A program made the translations under genes and the position numbers. Under the pieces are notes generated by a model. The model searched no databases. It worked only from the letters and a program-made list of their open reading frames with translations, and had not been told where the DNA came from. Shown piece by piece: positions 17,597-25,159 of a stretch of DNA of 64,000 bases (its first letter is position 1; every line of letters begins with the position of its first letter). Origin of the DNA: Candidatus Formimonas warabiya (GTDB lineage Bacteria; Bacillota; Dehalobacteriia; Dehalobacteriales; Dehalobacteriaceae); the NCBI RefSeq assembly GCF_002777255.1, contig NZ_CP017634.1:4724903-4788902 (forward strand), written 5' to 3'.

Positions 17597-18928
17597 TTAA
17601 AACTTCGTCAAATATTCCTCGATCTCCCACTGGGTGATTCTGGTCCGGTATTGATCCCACTCTAATTTTTTTGCCTCAAGATACTTTTCCACGATGTGTG
17701 ATCCTAATGCCTCTTTGATAATTTCATCCTTTTCCAGATCCGTCACAGCTTCCCGGAGCGAGCCGGGTAAACTGGGAATGCCTTGGGCGATCCGCTCCGT
17801 TTCATTCATTTCGGAGATATTGCCGTCAATGGAGGGAGGGGCCTGGGTTTTGTTCCTGATGCCGTCCAGCCCTGCTTTCAACATCACCGCAATAGCCAGG
17901 TAAGGGTTGCAGGAAGGATCCGGGTTCCTCATCTCGATCCGGGTAGAGACTCCTCTTTTCGCCGGTATTCGGATCAAGGGGCTCCGGTTTTTAGCGGACC
18001 AGGCAATATAAACAGGTGCTTCATATCCCGGCACCAGGCGCTTGTATGAATTTACGGTGGGGTTGGTGATGGCGGTCATGTGCCGGGCATGTTGAATTAA
18101 TCCGCCCAAATAGAAATAAGCTGTTTCGGAGAGCTCCAGCGGCCCCTTGGGGTCATAGAACGCATTTTTTCCCTCCTTAAATAAGGATTGGTTGGTGTGC
18201 ATACCGGACCCGTTAATGCCAAAAATGGGTTTCGGCATAAAAGTAGCATGTAAGCCGTGGCGCTGGGCAATGGTCCGCACAACAAATTTGAAGGTGACAA
18301 TGCTATCTGCGGCCGTTAAGGCATCCGTATATTTAAAATCGATTTCGTGCTGGCCGGGGGCAACTTCATGGTGGGATTCCTCAATCTCAAATCCCATGTT
18401 TTCCAAAGCAATGGCCATATCGCCCCGGGCGTTTTCGCCCAAATCCACCGGTGTCAGATCAAAGTAGCCCGCTTTATCGTGGGTCTCCAGCGTCGGCTGC
18501 CCTTTTTCGTCGGTATGGAAAAGAAAAAACTCACATTCCGGCCCCACATTCATGGTATACCCCATGGATCCGGCTTCTGCCAGCACTCTTTTCAGCACCT
18601 GTCTGGGATCCCCGGCAAAAGGAGTGCCATCTTCATGATAAACATCACAAATGAGCCTGGCCACGCTTCCTTCCTGCGGTCTCCAGGGAAAAATGACAAA
18701 GGTATTCGGATCAGGCATCAGATACATATCGGATTCTTCAATCCGTACGAAGCCTTCAATGGAAGAGCCGTCAAACATTAATTCCCCGTCAAGTGCCTTT
18801 TCCAGCTGGTGGGGGGGAATCGCCACATTTTTCAAGACACCGAAAATGTCGGTAAATTGGAGGCGAATAAATCGGACATCTTTTTCCTGGGCCATACACA
18901 GGACATCTTTCTTGGTAAATCTTGGCAC
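17597..18928 (-). CDS. glnA: type I glutamine synthetase
   Basis: Makes glutamine from glutamate, ammonia and ATP. The 443-residue size fits the GSI-alpha class of Firmicutes. Motifs: DFT-like IDIFGVLKNVAI start, the FDGSSIEGF loop near residue 50-58, the ATP-binding KPIFGINGSGMHTNQSL segment, and the substrate loop NPTVNSYKRLVPGYEAPVYIAWS with the R-I-P-A region. The GTG at 18928 follows AAAGGTGGGA. The adenylylation-loop type cannot be judged. The gene interrupts the conserved hup-yabO order on the opposite strand. Its leader has a two-hairpin ANTAR-type target and terminator, so it is likely controlled by antitermination in response to nitrogen. Confidence 0.96.
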   Translation of the reverse strand: MPRFTKKDVLCMAQEKDVRFIRLQFTDIFGVLKNVAIPPHQLEKALDGELMFDGSSIEGFVRIEESDMYLMPDPNTFVIFPWRPQEGSVARLICDVYHEDGTPFAGDPRQVLKRVLAEAGSMGYTMNVGPECEFFLFHTDEKGQPTLETHDKAGYFDLTPVDLGENARGDMAIALENMGFEIEESHHEVAPGQHEIDFKYTDALTAADSIVTFKFVVRTIAQRHGLHATFMPKPIFGINGSGMHTNQSLFKEGKNAFYDPKGPLELSETAYFYLGGLIQHARHMTAITNPTVNSYKRLVPGYEAPVYIAWSAKNRSPLIRIPAKRGVSTRIEMRNPDPSCNPYLAIAVMLKAGLDGIRNKTQAPPSIDGNISEMNETERIAQGIPSLPGSLREAVTDLEKDEIIKEALGSHIVEKYLEAKKLEWDQYRTRITQWEIEEYLTKF

Positions 18929-18969
18929 GGGTTATCCCACCTTTCTTTACTAAAAATAAGATGTGCTTG

Positions 18970-19007
18970 AAAATAAAAAACGTCCCAGATAAAATAATCC
19001 CAGGACG
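18970..19007 (-). terminator. attenuator in the glnA leader
   Basis: On the minus strand: CGTCCTGGGAT / ATCTGGGACG hairpin followed by TTTTTTATTTT, lying between the glnA promoter and the gene. The 5' arm shares bases with the second antiterminator hairpin. Confidence 0.78.
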
Positions 19008-19045
19008 CCGTTGACCCGTGATGTGCAGGTACATCTTTGTACCTG
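19001..19045 (-). promoter_or_regulatory. ANTAR-type two-hairpin antiterminator target in the glnA leader
   Basis: Minus strand. Hairpin P1 (19045-19026): perfect 7-bp stem CAGGTAC/GTACCTG with hexaloop AAAGAT. Hairpin P2 (19018-19001): stem CGGGTC/GTCCTG (one U-U mismatch, one G-U pair) with hexaloop AACGGC. Both loops have A at position 1 and G at position 4, the hallmark of RNAs bound by ANTAR regulators such as EutV and NasR. The 3' arm of P2 overlaps the 5' arm of the terminator, so forming P2 would block termination. ANTAR control of glnA is known in some Clostridia; the regulator gene is not in this window. Confidence 0.72.
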
Positions 19046-19066
19046 ACAAGTTCTTATTTACTTGAT

Positions 19067-19095
19067 ATTATATTCTTGATCCGGTGAAAAATCAA
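19067..19095 (-). promoter_or_regulatory. sigma-A promoter of glnA
   Basis: On the minus strand: TTGATT (19095-19090), 17-base spacer, perfect TATAAT (19072-19067). It lies directly upstream of the P1 hairpin. Confidence 0.75.
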
Positions 19096-19131
19096 GATTT
19101 GAACCAATAATAAATGATCAGGGAGGATATG

Positions 19132-19398
19132 ATGAGGCTAGATAAATTTTTAAAGGTGTCCAGATTGATTAAAAGACGCACCGTAGCCAAAGAAGTATGT
19201 GATGGGGGAAAAATCTCTGTGAACGGCAAGACTGCCAAGGCGGGCAGCGAAGTGAAACCGGGAGATATCCTGGAATTAAGCTTAGGTCCTCGCGTGCTGA
19301 AAGTGGAAATAGTATCGGTCATGGATACAGTGCGGGCGGATCAAGCGAAAGAATTATACAAAATACTGGAAGATGTGCGCATCAGCCAGGAGTGGTAA
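19132..19398 (+). CDS. rqcP: S4-domain RNA-binding protein RqcP (YabO)
   Basis: 88-residue S4-domain protein. In Bacillus RqcP works with RqcH on the 50S subunit to add poly-alanine tails in ribosome quality control. MRLDKFLKVSRLIKRRTVAKEVCDGGKISVNGKTAKAGSEVKPGD is the S4/Hsp15 fold signature. The ATG at 19132 is chosen because GGGAGGA ends 4 bases before it. Order hup - rqcP - yabP - yabQ - divIC is conserved apart from the glnA and SpoIID-like insertions. Confidence 0.92.
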   Translation: MRLDKFLKVSRLIKRRTVAKEVCDGGKISVNGKTAKAGSEVKPGDILELSLGPRVLKVEIVSVMDTVRADQAKELYKILEDVRISQEW

Positions 19399-19468
19399 CG
19401 GAATAAAAAATTCCTTTCCCGGAAACCCTAAAAATGAAAAAAATCTTTGGAAACCGGGAGGAATGTCA

Positions 19469-20434
19469 ATGAAAAAGTATTTTCTTCGTCTATGCGCACT
19501 CGCTTTAATTGTTTTTATTGGTATCGCAGCAGCCGGTTGTCCCAGCCCAGGATTAAAACCCAAAGGGGAAGATGTGAAACAGCGTTCTCAAACCTACAAA
19601 GAAGAACCTACCATCTCTCTCTTTGTCAATGAAACCCAAAAAACGCAAAGAATTAAACTGGAAAAATATATCGAAGGCGTGGTTGCCGCTGAAATGGATC
19701 CCCAGTGGCCCCAGAACAGTTTGGCCGCTCAAGCCATCTTGGCCCGTACCTTTACGCTGAAAAAAATTAAGGATGGAGGAGTCAAGGCCCATCAAACAGA
19801 TGCTTCTACCAGTGTGGAGGAGTTTCAGGCCTATGATCCGGCCCGGGTCAACGATCGGGTGCGAAAGGCGGTCAGAGATACCCGGGGGATGGTTTTGCTC
19901 TACCAGGGTGAATATATTAACGGATGGTTTCATGCGGACAGTGGCGGGCGCACGGCTTCTTCCGCAGTAGAGGGACTGGATTATCGCAAGGAAAAGACCC
20001 CCTATATTACCAGTGTCAAGGATCCGGGTCAGGAAATTACCGTTCCGGAAAATAAATCCTGGACCGCCCGTTTTTCTCTGGATAAAGTAAGAGCGGTCGT
20101 CAAAGACACGGCAGGAAACGATCCGGGTAGGATCCAATCTGCTCAGATCACGGAAAAAGGTCCTTCAGGACGGGCCGTGAAAGTAAAAATCAACAATGTT
20201 ACGCTCAGTGCCCCGGCTTTGCGCTTAGCTTTGGGCAACGATGAGATGAGATCAACCTTAATTGATAAATTTGCCATTGAAAATGGACAATTGGTGATCC
20301 ACGGCAAAGGATATGGTCATGGTGTAGGGATGAGCCAGTGGGGAGCGCGGGCCTTGGCGGAGAAAGGACGGAGTGCCCAGGAAATCGTGAAATACTGGTT
20401 CAAAGGCGTAGAACTGAAAAAAGTATGGAAATAA
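19469..20434 (+). CDS. SpoIID/LytB-domain lipoprotein (lytic transglycosylase-like)
   Basis: 321-residue secreted lipoprotein: basic signal peptide then lipobox IAAAGC (Cys near residue 23), followed by a SpoIID domain with VVAAEMDPQWPQNSLAAQAILARTF (containing the catalytic Glu), AYDPARVNDRVRKAVRDTRGMVL, FHADSGGRTASS and the C-terminal GKGYGHGVGMSQWGARALAEKG. SpoIID-type enzymes cut glycan strands without stem peptides, needed for engulfment or spore cortex. This is shorter than canonical SpoIID and is the SpoIID-like type often found in Clostridia. The ATG at 19469 follows GGGAGG. Extra gene between rqcP and yabP compared with Bacillus. Confidence 0.92.
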   Translation: MKKYFLRLCALALIVFIGIAAAGCPSPGLKPKGEDVKQRSQTYKEEPTISLFVNETQKTQRIKLEKYIEGVVAAEMDPQWPQNSLAAQAILARTFTLKKIKDGGVKAHQTDASTSVEEFQAYDPARVNDRVRKAVRDTRGMVLLYQGEYINGWFHADSGGRTASSAVEGLDYRKEKTPYITSVKDPGQEITVPENKSWTARFSLDKVRAVVKDTAGNDPGRIQSAQITEKGPSGRAVKVKINNVTLSAPALRLALGNDEMRSTLIDKFAIENGQLVIHGKGYGHGVGMSQWGARALAEKGRSAQEIVKYWFKGVELKKVWK

Positions 20435-20446
20435 ATGTCTGCCAGG

Positions 20447-20472
20447 AAAAAGCCCTTTTGGGGCTTTTTTTA
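20447..20472 (+). terminator. terminator after the SpoIID-like gene
   Basis: Stem AAAAAGCCC / GGGCTTTTT with a 4-base T/G loop and a T-run. Confidence 0.85.
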
Positions 20473-20478
20473 TTTTAC

Positions 20479-20507
20479 GCATATAGTTGTTTTTATCCAC
20501 ATAATAA
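20479..20507 (+). promoter_or_regulatory. possible sigma-E promoter of yabP
   Basis: GCATATA (20479-20485), 14-base spacer, CATAATAA (20500-20507). The -35 and the CATA of the -10 fit sigma-E; the rest of the -10 is weak. yabP and yabQ are sigma-E genes in Bacillus. Confidence 0.35.
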
Positions 20508-20543
20508 TTTGTTAGGTGTTGCCATGAGAAAGGGGGTAAAAGA

Positions 20544-20828
20544 ATGCCGGACCAAAAGGTACATCATTTTTCCTTGGCCAACCGGGAAGAGTTTAATTTA
20601 AAAGGGGTAACAAAGGTGGAAACCTTTGATGAGTCGGAAATAATTATCGAAACCAATGCGGGGCCTTTAGCGATCAGAGGTGATAATTTGCATATAAACC
20701 ATCTTAATTTAGAGTCGGGAGATCTGGTTGTGTTTGGGCTTGTGAAGTTAATCCAGTACTTGGATCCCCAGGGCCTAAAATCGGCAAAGGGGAAAGGAAA
20801 AAGTATCATCAACAGGCTCCTGAAATAA
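20544..20828 (+). CDS. yabP: sporulation protein YabP
   Basis: 94-residue mother-cell sporulation protein of the YabP/YqfC family. MPDQKVHHFSLANREEFNLKGVTKVETFDESEIIIET and GDNLHINHLNLESGDLVVFG are characteristic. Role in the forespore envelope is unclear even in Bacillus. ATG follows AGAAAGGGGGTAA. Forms an operon with yabQ, 15 bases downstream. Confidence 0.93.
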   Translation: MPDQKVHHFSLANREEFNLKGVTKVETFDESEIIIETNAGPLAIRGDNLHINHLNLESGDLVVFGLVKLIQYLDPQGLKSAKGKGKSIINRLLK

Positions 20829-20843
20829 GATTGGGAGGAGAAT

Positions 20844-21362
20844 ATGGAATTTTTGGCTCTTCAGGTGGTCAATTTTTTGCTTTCCATTGCCATCGGGGTG
20901 TTTATCGGTCTCCTGTTCGATGTATACCGCGGGTTGTGGAAAAGGCTGTCTCCGCCCCGCATCACACGCCCCCTCTGGGATATCACTTGGTGGGTGATGG
21001 TTACCGGATTCGTTTTTGTTGTCCTGCTCTGGTGCAATTGGGGCGAGGTGCGTTTTTATTTATTTCTGGGACAAATTATTGGGTTGGTCTTTTATTTGAA
21101 AAAGATGAGCCGGACCTTTTTGCGTTTCTTCTTAAAATTTTTATTTTGGACGGAAAATTTTTTAAAAACATGCTTTAGGATTGGGCTCATTCCCTTCAAA
21201 ATATTGAAACGAATCATTTTTTTACCCTTTGCCTGCGTGAGTATTTTGTTATTTCACATCATGGGTTTTTTAAAAAAATTCCTTATTTTGCTCAAACGGT
21301 TAACATGGGCCCTTCCGAAAAAAATGGTAAAAAGATGGAGAAAATTTTTTTGGAAAAAATAG
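20844..21362 (+). CDS. yabQ: spore cortex biosynthesis membrane protein YabQ
   Basis: 172-residue membrane protein needed for cortex formation in Bacillus. Four to five hydrophobic helices in the first 120 residues with MEFLALQVVNFLLSIAIGVFIGLLFDVYRGLWKR (YabQ signature), then a basic, Phe/Lys-rich C-terminal tail (from about 125). ATG behind GGGAGGAGAAT. An overlapping frame (20831-21178) is a shadow. Confidence 0.92.
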   Translation: MEFLALQVVNFLLSIAIGVFIGLLFDVYRGLWKRLSPPRITRPLWDITWWVMVTGFVFVVLLWCNWGEVRFYLFLGQIIGLVFYLKKMSRTFLRFFLKFLFWTENFLKTCFRIGLIPFKILKRIIFLPFACVSILLFHIMGFLKKFLILLKRLTWALPKKMVKRWRKFFWKK

Positions 21363-21415
21363 CAGGAAAAATTTTTCAGGCGCAGAAATACCTTTGTAGT
21401 AATTTTGTAGCAAAT

Positions 21416-21446
21416 TTGTCCACAACTGTTGATAAGCTGTGCATAA
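21416..21446. promoter_or_regulatory. three phased DnaA-box-like sites
   Basis: TTGTCCACA (21416-21424, plus), TTATCAACA (21435-21427, minus) and TTATGCACA (21446-21438, minus) each differ from the DnaA box TTATCCACA by one base, and start exactly 11 bases apart. They lie in the 141-bp gap before the HTH-divIC genes; nothing else was recognised in the gap. Function is inferred. Confidence 0.6.
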
Positions 21447-21503
21447 GCTGTGAAATATTTGTGTACAACCTGGGGACAAGACAAAGGTTAAGGGGCAGGC
21501 ATC

Positions 21504-21749
21504 ATGAAAATTGAAATCCGGGGTGTGGAAAAACTCAGTTTCCGTGAACGCCAGGTAGTGGCACTGAAAGAAATGGGCAAATCGGCAGAAGAAATTGCCA
21601 AAAGATTGGACTTAAGTCCCAGTACGGTAGCTACCCTTTATAACCGGGCCAAAACCAAAGGATATGAGGTCGTCATTATTATGCCAGGAGACGCACTAGG
21701 AATATTTGGCATAGACGCAGAAATGGAGGGAACAGGCAATGAAGATTAA
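21504..21749 (+). CDS. small sigma-region-4/LuxR-like HTH protein
   Basis: 81 residues. The core LSFRERQVVALKEMGKSAEEIAKRLDLSPSTVATLYNRAKTKGYE is a helix-turn-helix of the sigma-70 region 4 / LuxR type; it has no region 2, so it is not a full sigma factor. It overlaps divIC by 11 bases and is probably co-transcribed with it. Such a gene in this position is not part of the Bacillus order. It may regulate divIC or neighbours, with the DnaA-box cluster upstream as control, but that is conjecture. Confidence 0.75.
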   Translation: MKIEIRGVEKLSFRERQVVALKEMGKSAEEIAKRLDLSPSTVATLYNRAKTKGYEVVIIMPGDALGIFGIDAEMEGTGNED

Positions 21750-22074
21750 GAACAAGTATCACATTAAAAAACGATTTTTTGTGATTTTTTGTGTTCTTTC
21801 CTATGTAGGCATCTGTTTTGGACAGCAGTTTTATCACATACATACGATTAATCAGGAAATCGCCGGTTATGTGCAGGAAAAAAACGATTTGATCCGGGAA
21901 CAGAAAAATTTACAGCAAGAGATCAATTTACTGCAGAACAAATCCTATATTGAAAGAATCGCCCGGGAAGATTTAGGCTTGATCAAGCCGGGAGAGACTC
22001 TTTTAGTACCCGGCCATCCAGGAGATATGCCGAAAGCAAAATCGGTGGGGACAGTATCCGACAATATCCATTGA
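21739..22074 (+). CDS. divIC: septum formation initiator DivIC/FtsB family
   Basis: 111-residue bitopic division protein. A short basic cytoplasmic N-terminus, one membrane helix (about 12-30: FFVIFCVLSYVGICFGQQF), then a coiled coil (about 36-70) and the IERIAREDLGLIKPGETLLVPG motif typical of FtsB/DivIC. It acts with DivIB and FtsL in the divisome. The ATG overlaps the previous gene by 11 bases. Position before yabR and spoIIE matches Bacillus. Confidence 0.92.
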   Translation: MKIKNKYHIKKRFFVIFCVLSYVGICFGQQFYHIHTINQEIAGYVQEKNDLIREQKNLQQEINLLQNKSYIERIAREDLGLIKPGETLLVPGHPGDMPKAKSVGTVSDNIH

Positions 22075-22097
22075 CCTTACTTGGGGCAACTTTCTCA

Positions 22098-22126
22098 TTG
22101 ACAGAAGGTTTTTCCTTAGATATACT
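22098..22126 (+). promoter_or_regulatory. sigma-A promoter before the S1-domain gene
   Basis: TTGACA (22098-22103), 17-base spacer, TATACT (22121-22126), about 40 bases before the start codon. Confidence 0.75.
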
Positions 22127-22166
22127 AACTGTATAGTGTATATTCGTTGGGAGGAATTATTTTTTT

Positions 22167-22535
22167 ATGGGCCTTGCCGTTGGGAGCATCGTTGAAGGGA
22201 TAGTTACTGGAATTACCAAGTTTGGCGCCTTTGTGGAGTTGCCTGGGGGAGTAACCGGCTTGGTTCACATTTCTGAAGTTGCGGATGCTTATGTAAAAGA
22301 TGTGAAGGATTACCTCAAAGAAACTGACAAGGTAACAGTAAAAGTTGTCAATATTGACGAAAAGGGGAAAATAGGCCTGTCCATTAAGCAGGCAAAGCCA
22401 AAACCAGTAGCACCCCCGAGAAATCCCAAAAATGAGATTCCCTTTGAAGATAAACTGGCCAAGTTTTTGAAAGACAGCAACGAAAAACTAACCGCTTTAA
22501 AACGGCACCAGGAAGGCAAGAAAAGCGGCCGCTAG
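22167..22535 (+). CDS. yabR: S1 RNA-binding domain protein (YabR-like)
   Basis: 122 residues: one S1 domain (about 1-75) with GSIVEGIVTGITKFGAFVELPGGVTGLVHISEVAD and KVVNIDEKGKIGLSIKQA, then a Pro/Lys-rich linker and helical tail. S1 proteins bind RNA; YabR/GSP13-like proteins associate with ribosomes. Start ATG behind GGGAGGAATT. Position after divIC is conserved. Confidence 0.9.
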   Translation: MGLAVGSIVEGIVTGITKFGAFVELPGGVTGLVHISEVADAYVKDVKDYLKETDKVTVKVVNIDEKGKIGLSIKQAKPKPVAPPRNPKNEIPFEDKLAKFLKDSNEKLTALKRHQEGKKSGR

Positions 22536-22552
22536 ATCATGATAGCCACAGG

Positions 22553-22588
22553 GCATTCCTTTTCAGGGGAATGCTTTTTTATTTTTTA
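22553..22588 (+). terminator. terminator after the S1-domain gene
   Basis: Stem GCATTCC / GGAATGC followed by TTTTTTATTTTTT. Confidence 0.85.
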
Positions 22589-22619
22589 CCCGTACCATCC
22601 ATAAAGAAGGAGGTTTTCT

Positions 22620-23489
22620 ATGAAAGCGGTTGTAGATATTGGTACCAATACGCTCCGGATGCTGATCGGAACGGTGCATGAAGGAAAAGTTTCTGTGCAC
22701 GCCCAGTTTATTGAGGAACCCCGGTTGGGGGTTGGCATCACGAAAGGAGAATTAACGCCTGAGGCAGTGGACCGTACCGTGCAGGCCCTGGAAAAGTTCC
22801 AAAGGATTACCCGAGATTACCGGGTAAAGGATGTCGCTGTAGTGGCGACCAGCGCTGTAAGGGATGCAGCAAATAAGCAGGAATTTACGGAGCTGGTATT
22901 CGAGAAAACAGGCTGGCAGGTGGAAATCCTTTCCGGGAAGGAAGAGGCCGCCTATTCCTTTTCCGGAGCCGTGGCCACCATTCCTTTCGGGAGGGGAATC
23001 CCGGTGGTGATCGATATTGGGGGAGGCAGTACGGAAATTATTTATGCGGCGGAAGGAGAGGTAAAAGGGTCAAGTGTCAATGTGGGTGCGGTACGTTTAG
23101 CAGAAAGCAGGCTGTCCCCCCAACAGCTGAAAGAAAAATTATTTCCCGGCCTGGAAGGTATCCGTGATTTGGGCGGGAATCCGTGTCCCATTGGCGTAGG
23201 GGGCACTGCTACTACTGCTGCTGCCATTCATTACGGGATCGAAAAATATTCCCGTCCGGCTGTGCAGGGAAAAATAGTAACCTTACCTGACCTCAGGAGG
23301 CAAAAAAGCCGCTTAGAAAAAATGACGCTGGAGGAAAGAAAAAGGGTCCCGGGGCTCTCTCCCCAAAGAGCAGACATTATTGTGCCGGGACTGGAAATTC
23401 TGGTAACAGTCTTAGAGATGCTGGGATCGGAAAGCATTACGGTTAGTGATGCGGGAATTTTGGATGGTCTATTGTTGAGAAAGAATTGA
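22620..23489 (+). CDS. Ppx/GppA-type exopolyphosphatase family protein
   Basis: 289 residues of the actin-like ASKHA fold: VVDIGTNTLRMLIG at the start (phosphate 1 loop), VIDIGGGSTEIIYA near residue 128 (phosphate 2) and VGGTATTAAA (adenosine loop). Only the core two subdomains are present; full-length Ppx enzymes have about 200 further residues. Short members hydrolyse polyphosphate or pppGpp; which one cannot be told. ATG behind AAGGAGG. Confidence 0.88.
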   Translation: MKAVVDIGTNTLRMLIGTVHEGKVSVHAQFIEEPRLGVGITKGELTPEAVDRTVQALEKFQRITRDYRVKDVAVVATSAVRDAANKQEFTELVFEKTGWQVEILSGKEEAAYSFSGAVATIPFGRGIPVVIDIGGGSTEIIYAAEGEVKGSSVNVGAVRLAESRLSPQQLKEKLFPGLEGIRDLGGNPCPIGVGGTATTAAAIHYGIEKYSRPAVQGKIVTLPDLRRQKSRLEKMTLEERKRVPGLSPQRADIIVPGLEILVTVLEMLGSESITVSDAGILDGLLLRKN

Positions 23490-23578
23490 ACAGAAGGATT
23501 TTGGGTTGGACTTTCACCTTGTGTCACGGTACTGAATAGAGATATTAATATCCTATTCCATACGGGAGGTGGCAGAAG

Positions 23579-24685
23579 GTGGAGGAGGGTGCAGGAAAAA
23601 GGCATTCTGCTGTTTTTGCTGTAATTATGGCCGGCGGAGCAGGAACCAGGTTTTGGCCGAAAAGCCGCTTGAAAAATCCCAAGCAGTTCTTGAAACTGTT
23701 GGGTAAGGCCAGTTTGTTAAGTGATACGGTAAGACGGGCATCCATGCTGGTGGAACCGGAAAATTGCTTTGTAGTCACCCATAAACAGTATCACGGTCAG
23801 GTATTCGAAAGCATTCCGGAAATTCCGCCCCATAATGTTATTTTTGAACCGGCCAACCGGGATACGGCATCCTGTATAGGTCTTGCCGCCCTAAAGCTCT
23901 CCAAAATAGATCCGGAGGGTATCATGATGATACTTCCTTCGGATCATTATATCGGCCATGAAAAGGCTTTTATGAAAACTCTGGAAAGTGCCATAGCCTA
24001 TGCGGAAAAGCATGATTACCTAATGACCTTAGGGATCAAGCCTGATTCTCCGCAGACCGGCTATGGCTATATTTGTTGGGAAAGAATTCTAACGGTGGAA
24101 AACGGCTACCCGGTTTACCAGGTGCAAAAATTTACGGAAAAGCCGGATCAAGGAACAGCCCTTTTTTTTCTGAAACAGGGGACCTATCTTTGGAACAGCG
24201 GTATTTTCGTGTGGAAGATTTCGGTGATCCTGAACGCCATGGAAAAATATTTGCCTGAGCTGTACCTGGAGCTGGAAAAGATCGAGCCTTTTATGGGCAC
24301 CCCTGAGGAAGGGGTGTTATTGGAAAAAGCATATCCTCATTTTCCCAAGGTGTCCATTGATTATGGCATCATGGAAAAGGCGGATAACATCGGCACGATC
24401 CCGGGAGATTTTATCTGGGATGATGTGGGCAGCTGGTCCGCTCTAGAGAAATACCTGCCGAAAGACGAAAGAAACAACACCTTAAACGGGGGAAAACATA
24501 TCGCCATTGATTCCCGGGGGTGCATTATCGACAGCGAAGCAAAGCTCATTGCCACCATCGGCGTGGAAGATTTAATTATTATTCAATCAGAGGATGTGAT
24601 GCTGGTCTGCCGCAAAGACCGGGATCAGGAAGTAAAAAGACTGGTGGAAAAACTGAAAAGGTACGGTTTGGAGGAATATCTCTAA
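23579..24685 (+). CDS. manC: mannose-1-phosphate guanylyltransferase
   Basis: 368-residue cytosolic enzyme making GDP-mannose from mannose-1-phosphate and GTP. VIMAGGAGTRFWPKSR (residues 15-30), NVIFEPANRDTASCIGLAAL, MMILPSDHYIG, YGYICWE, FTEKPD, LWNSGIFVW and the sugar-binding IDYGIMEKADN / WDDVGSWSAL segment are diagnostic. The GTG at 23579 follows GGGAGGT. It lacks the C-terminal isomerase domain of bifunctional enzymes. It lies next to the spore-coat glycosylation region, so GDP-mannose may feed the two glycosyltransferases there; this is inference. Confidence 0.92.
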   Translation: MEEGAGKRHSAVFAVIMAGGAGTRFWPKSRLKNPKQFLKLLGKASLLSDTVRRASMLVEPENCFVVTHKQYHGQVFESIPEIPPHNVIFEPANRDTASCIGLAALKLSKIDPEGIMMILPSDHYIGHEKAFMKTLESAIAYAEKHDYLMTLGIKPDSPQTGYGYICWERILTVENGYPVYQVQKFTEKPDQGTALFFLKQGTYLWNSGIFVWKISVILNAMEKYLPELYLELEKIEPFMGTPEEGVLLEKAYPHFPKVSIDYGIMEKADNIGTIPGDFIWDDVGSWSALEKYLPKDERNNTLNGGKHIAIDSRGCIIDSEAKLIATIGVEDLIIIQSEDVMLVCRKDRDQEVKRLVEKLKRYGLEEYL

Positions 24686-24688
24686 AAA

Positions 24689-24982
24689 CTAGCTTCTTTC
24701 TATTTTCGGGACCGGAATATGGACCGGGTCTTCCGGGTGCCTTTTCATTTCATGGACCCATTTATCCAATAAATCGTCAAGAGTATCAATGACTTTATCG
24801 ATAATTTCTCCTAAATCGTCTGCCCGGTGCACCGCATCCTCCAAATCTTTGCGATGGGCCAGGGTAATCCGGTTAAACTCGTCTGCCGAACTTACCAAAA
24901 GCCGGTAGGACTCAGCCAGGGGTTTTAAAGCAGTAATGAGATCCGTCACTTTTTTTTCTAAGCATTCTTTTCCGGTTTCCAT
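24689..24982 (-). CDS. hypothetical helical protein
   Basis: 97 residues on the minus strand, between manC and the first cotS gene, with its stop 3 bases after the manC stop. It is almost wholly alpha-helical and charged (VTDLITALKPLAESYRLLVSSADEF...LGEIIDKVIDTLDDLLDKWVHEM), ending PEDPVHIPVPKIERS. No known family recognised. Starts at 24994 (ribosome binding site too close) and 25030 are alternatives; 24982 has GGAAAGGA 11 bases upstream. No signal peptide or membrane helix. Confidence 0.6.
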   Translation of the reverse strand: METGKECLEKKVTDLITALKPLAESYRLLVSSADEFNRITLAHRKDLEDAVHRADDLGEIIDKVIDTLDDLLDKWVHEMKRHPEDPVHIPVPKIERS

Positions 24983-25159
24983 TTTATGATTCATTCCTTT
25001 CCCAGATAGAAAATTGACGGGGAATGCCACTTCTTACACGTGGCGCGAAAACCTGGAGTGTTTCCCAGGAACAATGTACGAGCGGAAAAAATATTATGTT
25101 ATGCAGAGCCAATCACTCCGGGGGAGATCTTTGACAGCAGAGGTGAAGAAAATGGGGAT

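Noticed and set aside
18970..19050. Glutamine riboswitch upstream of glnA
   Set aside because: The conserved glnA-RNA core was not found; the two hexaloop hairpins fit an ANTAR target better.
20831..21178. 115-residue frame overlapping yabQ
   Set aside because: yabQ is in another frame and matches its family; this one is a shadow.
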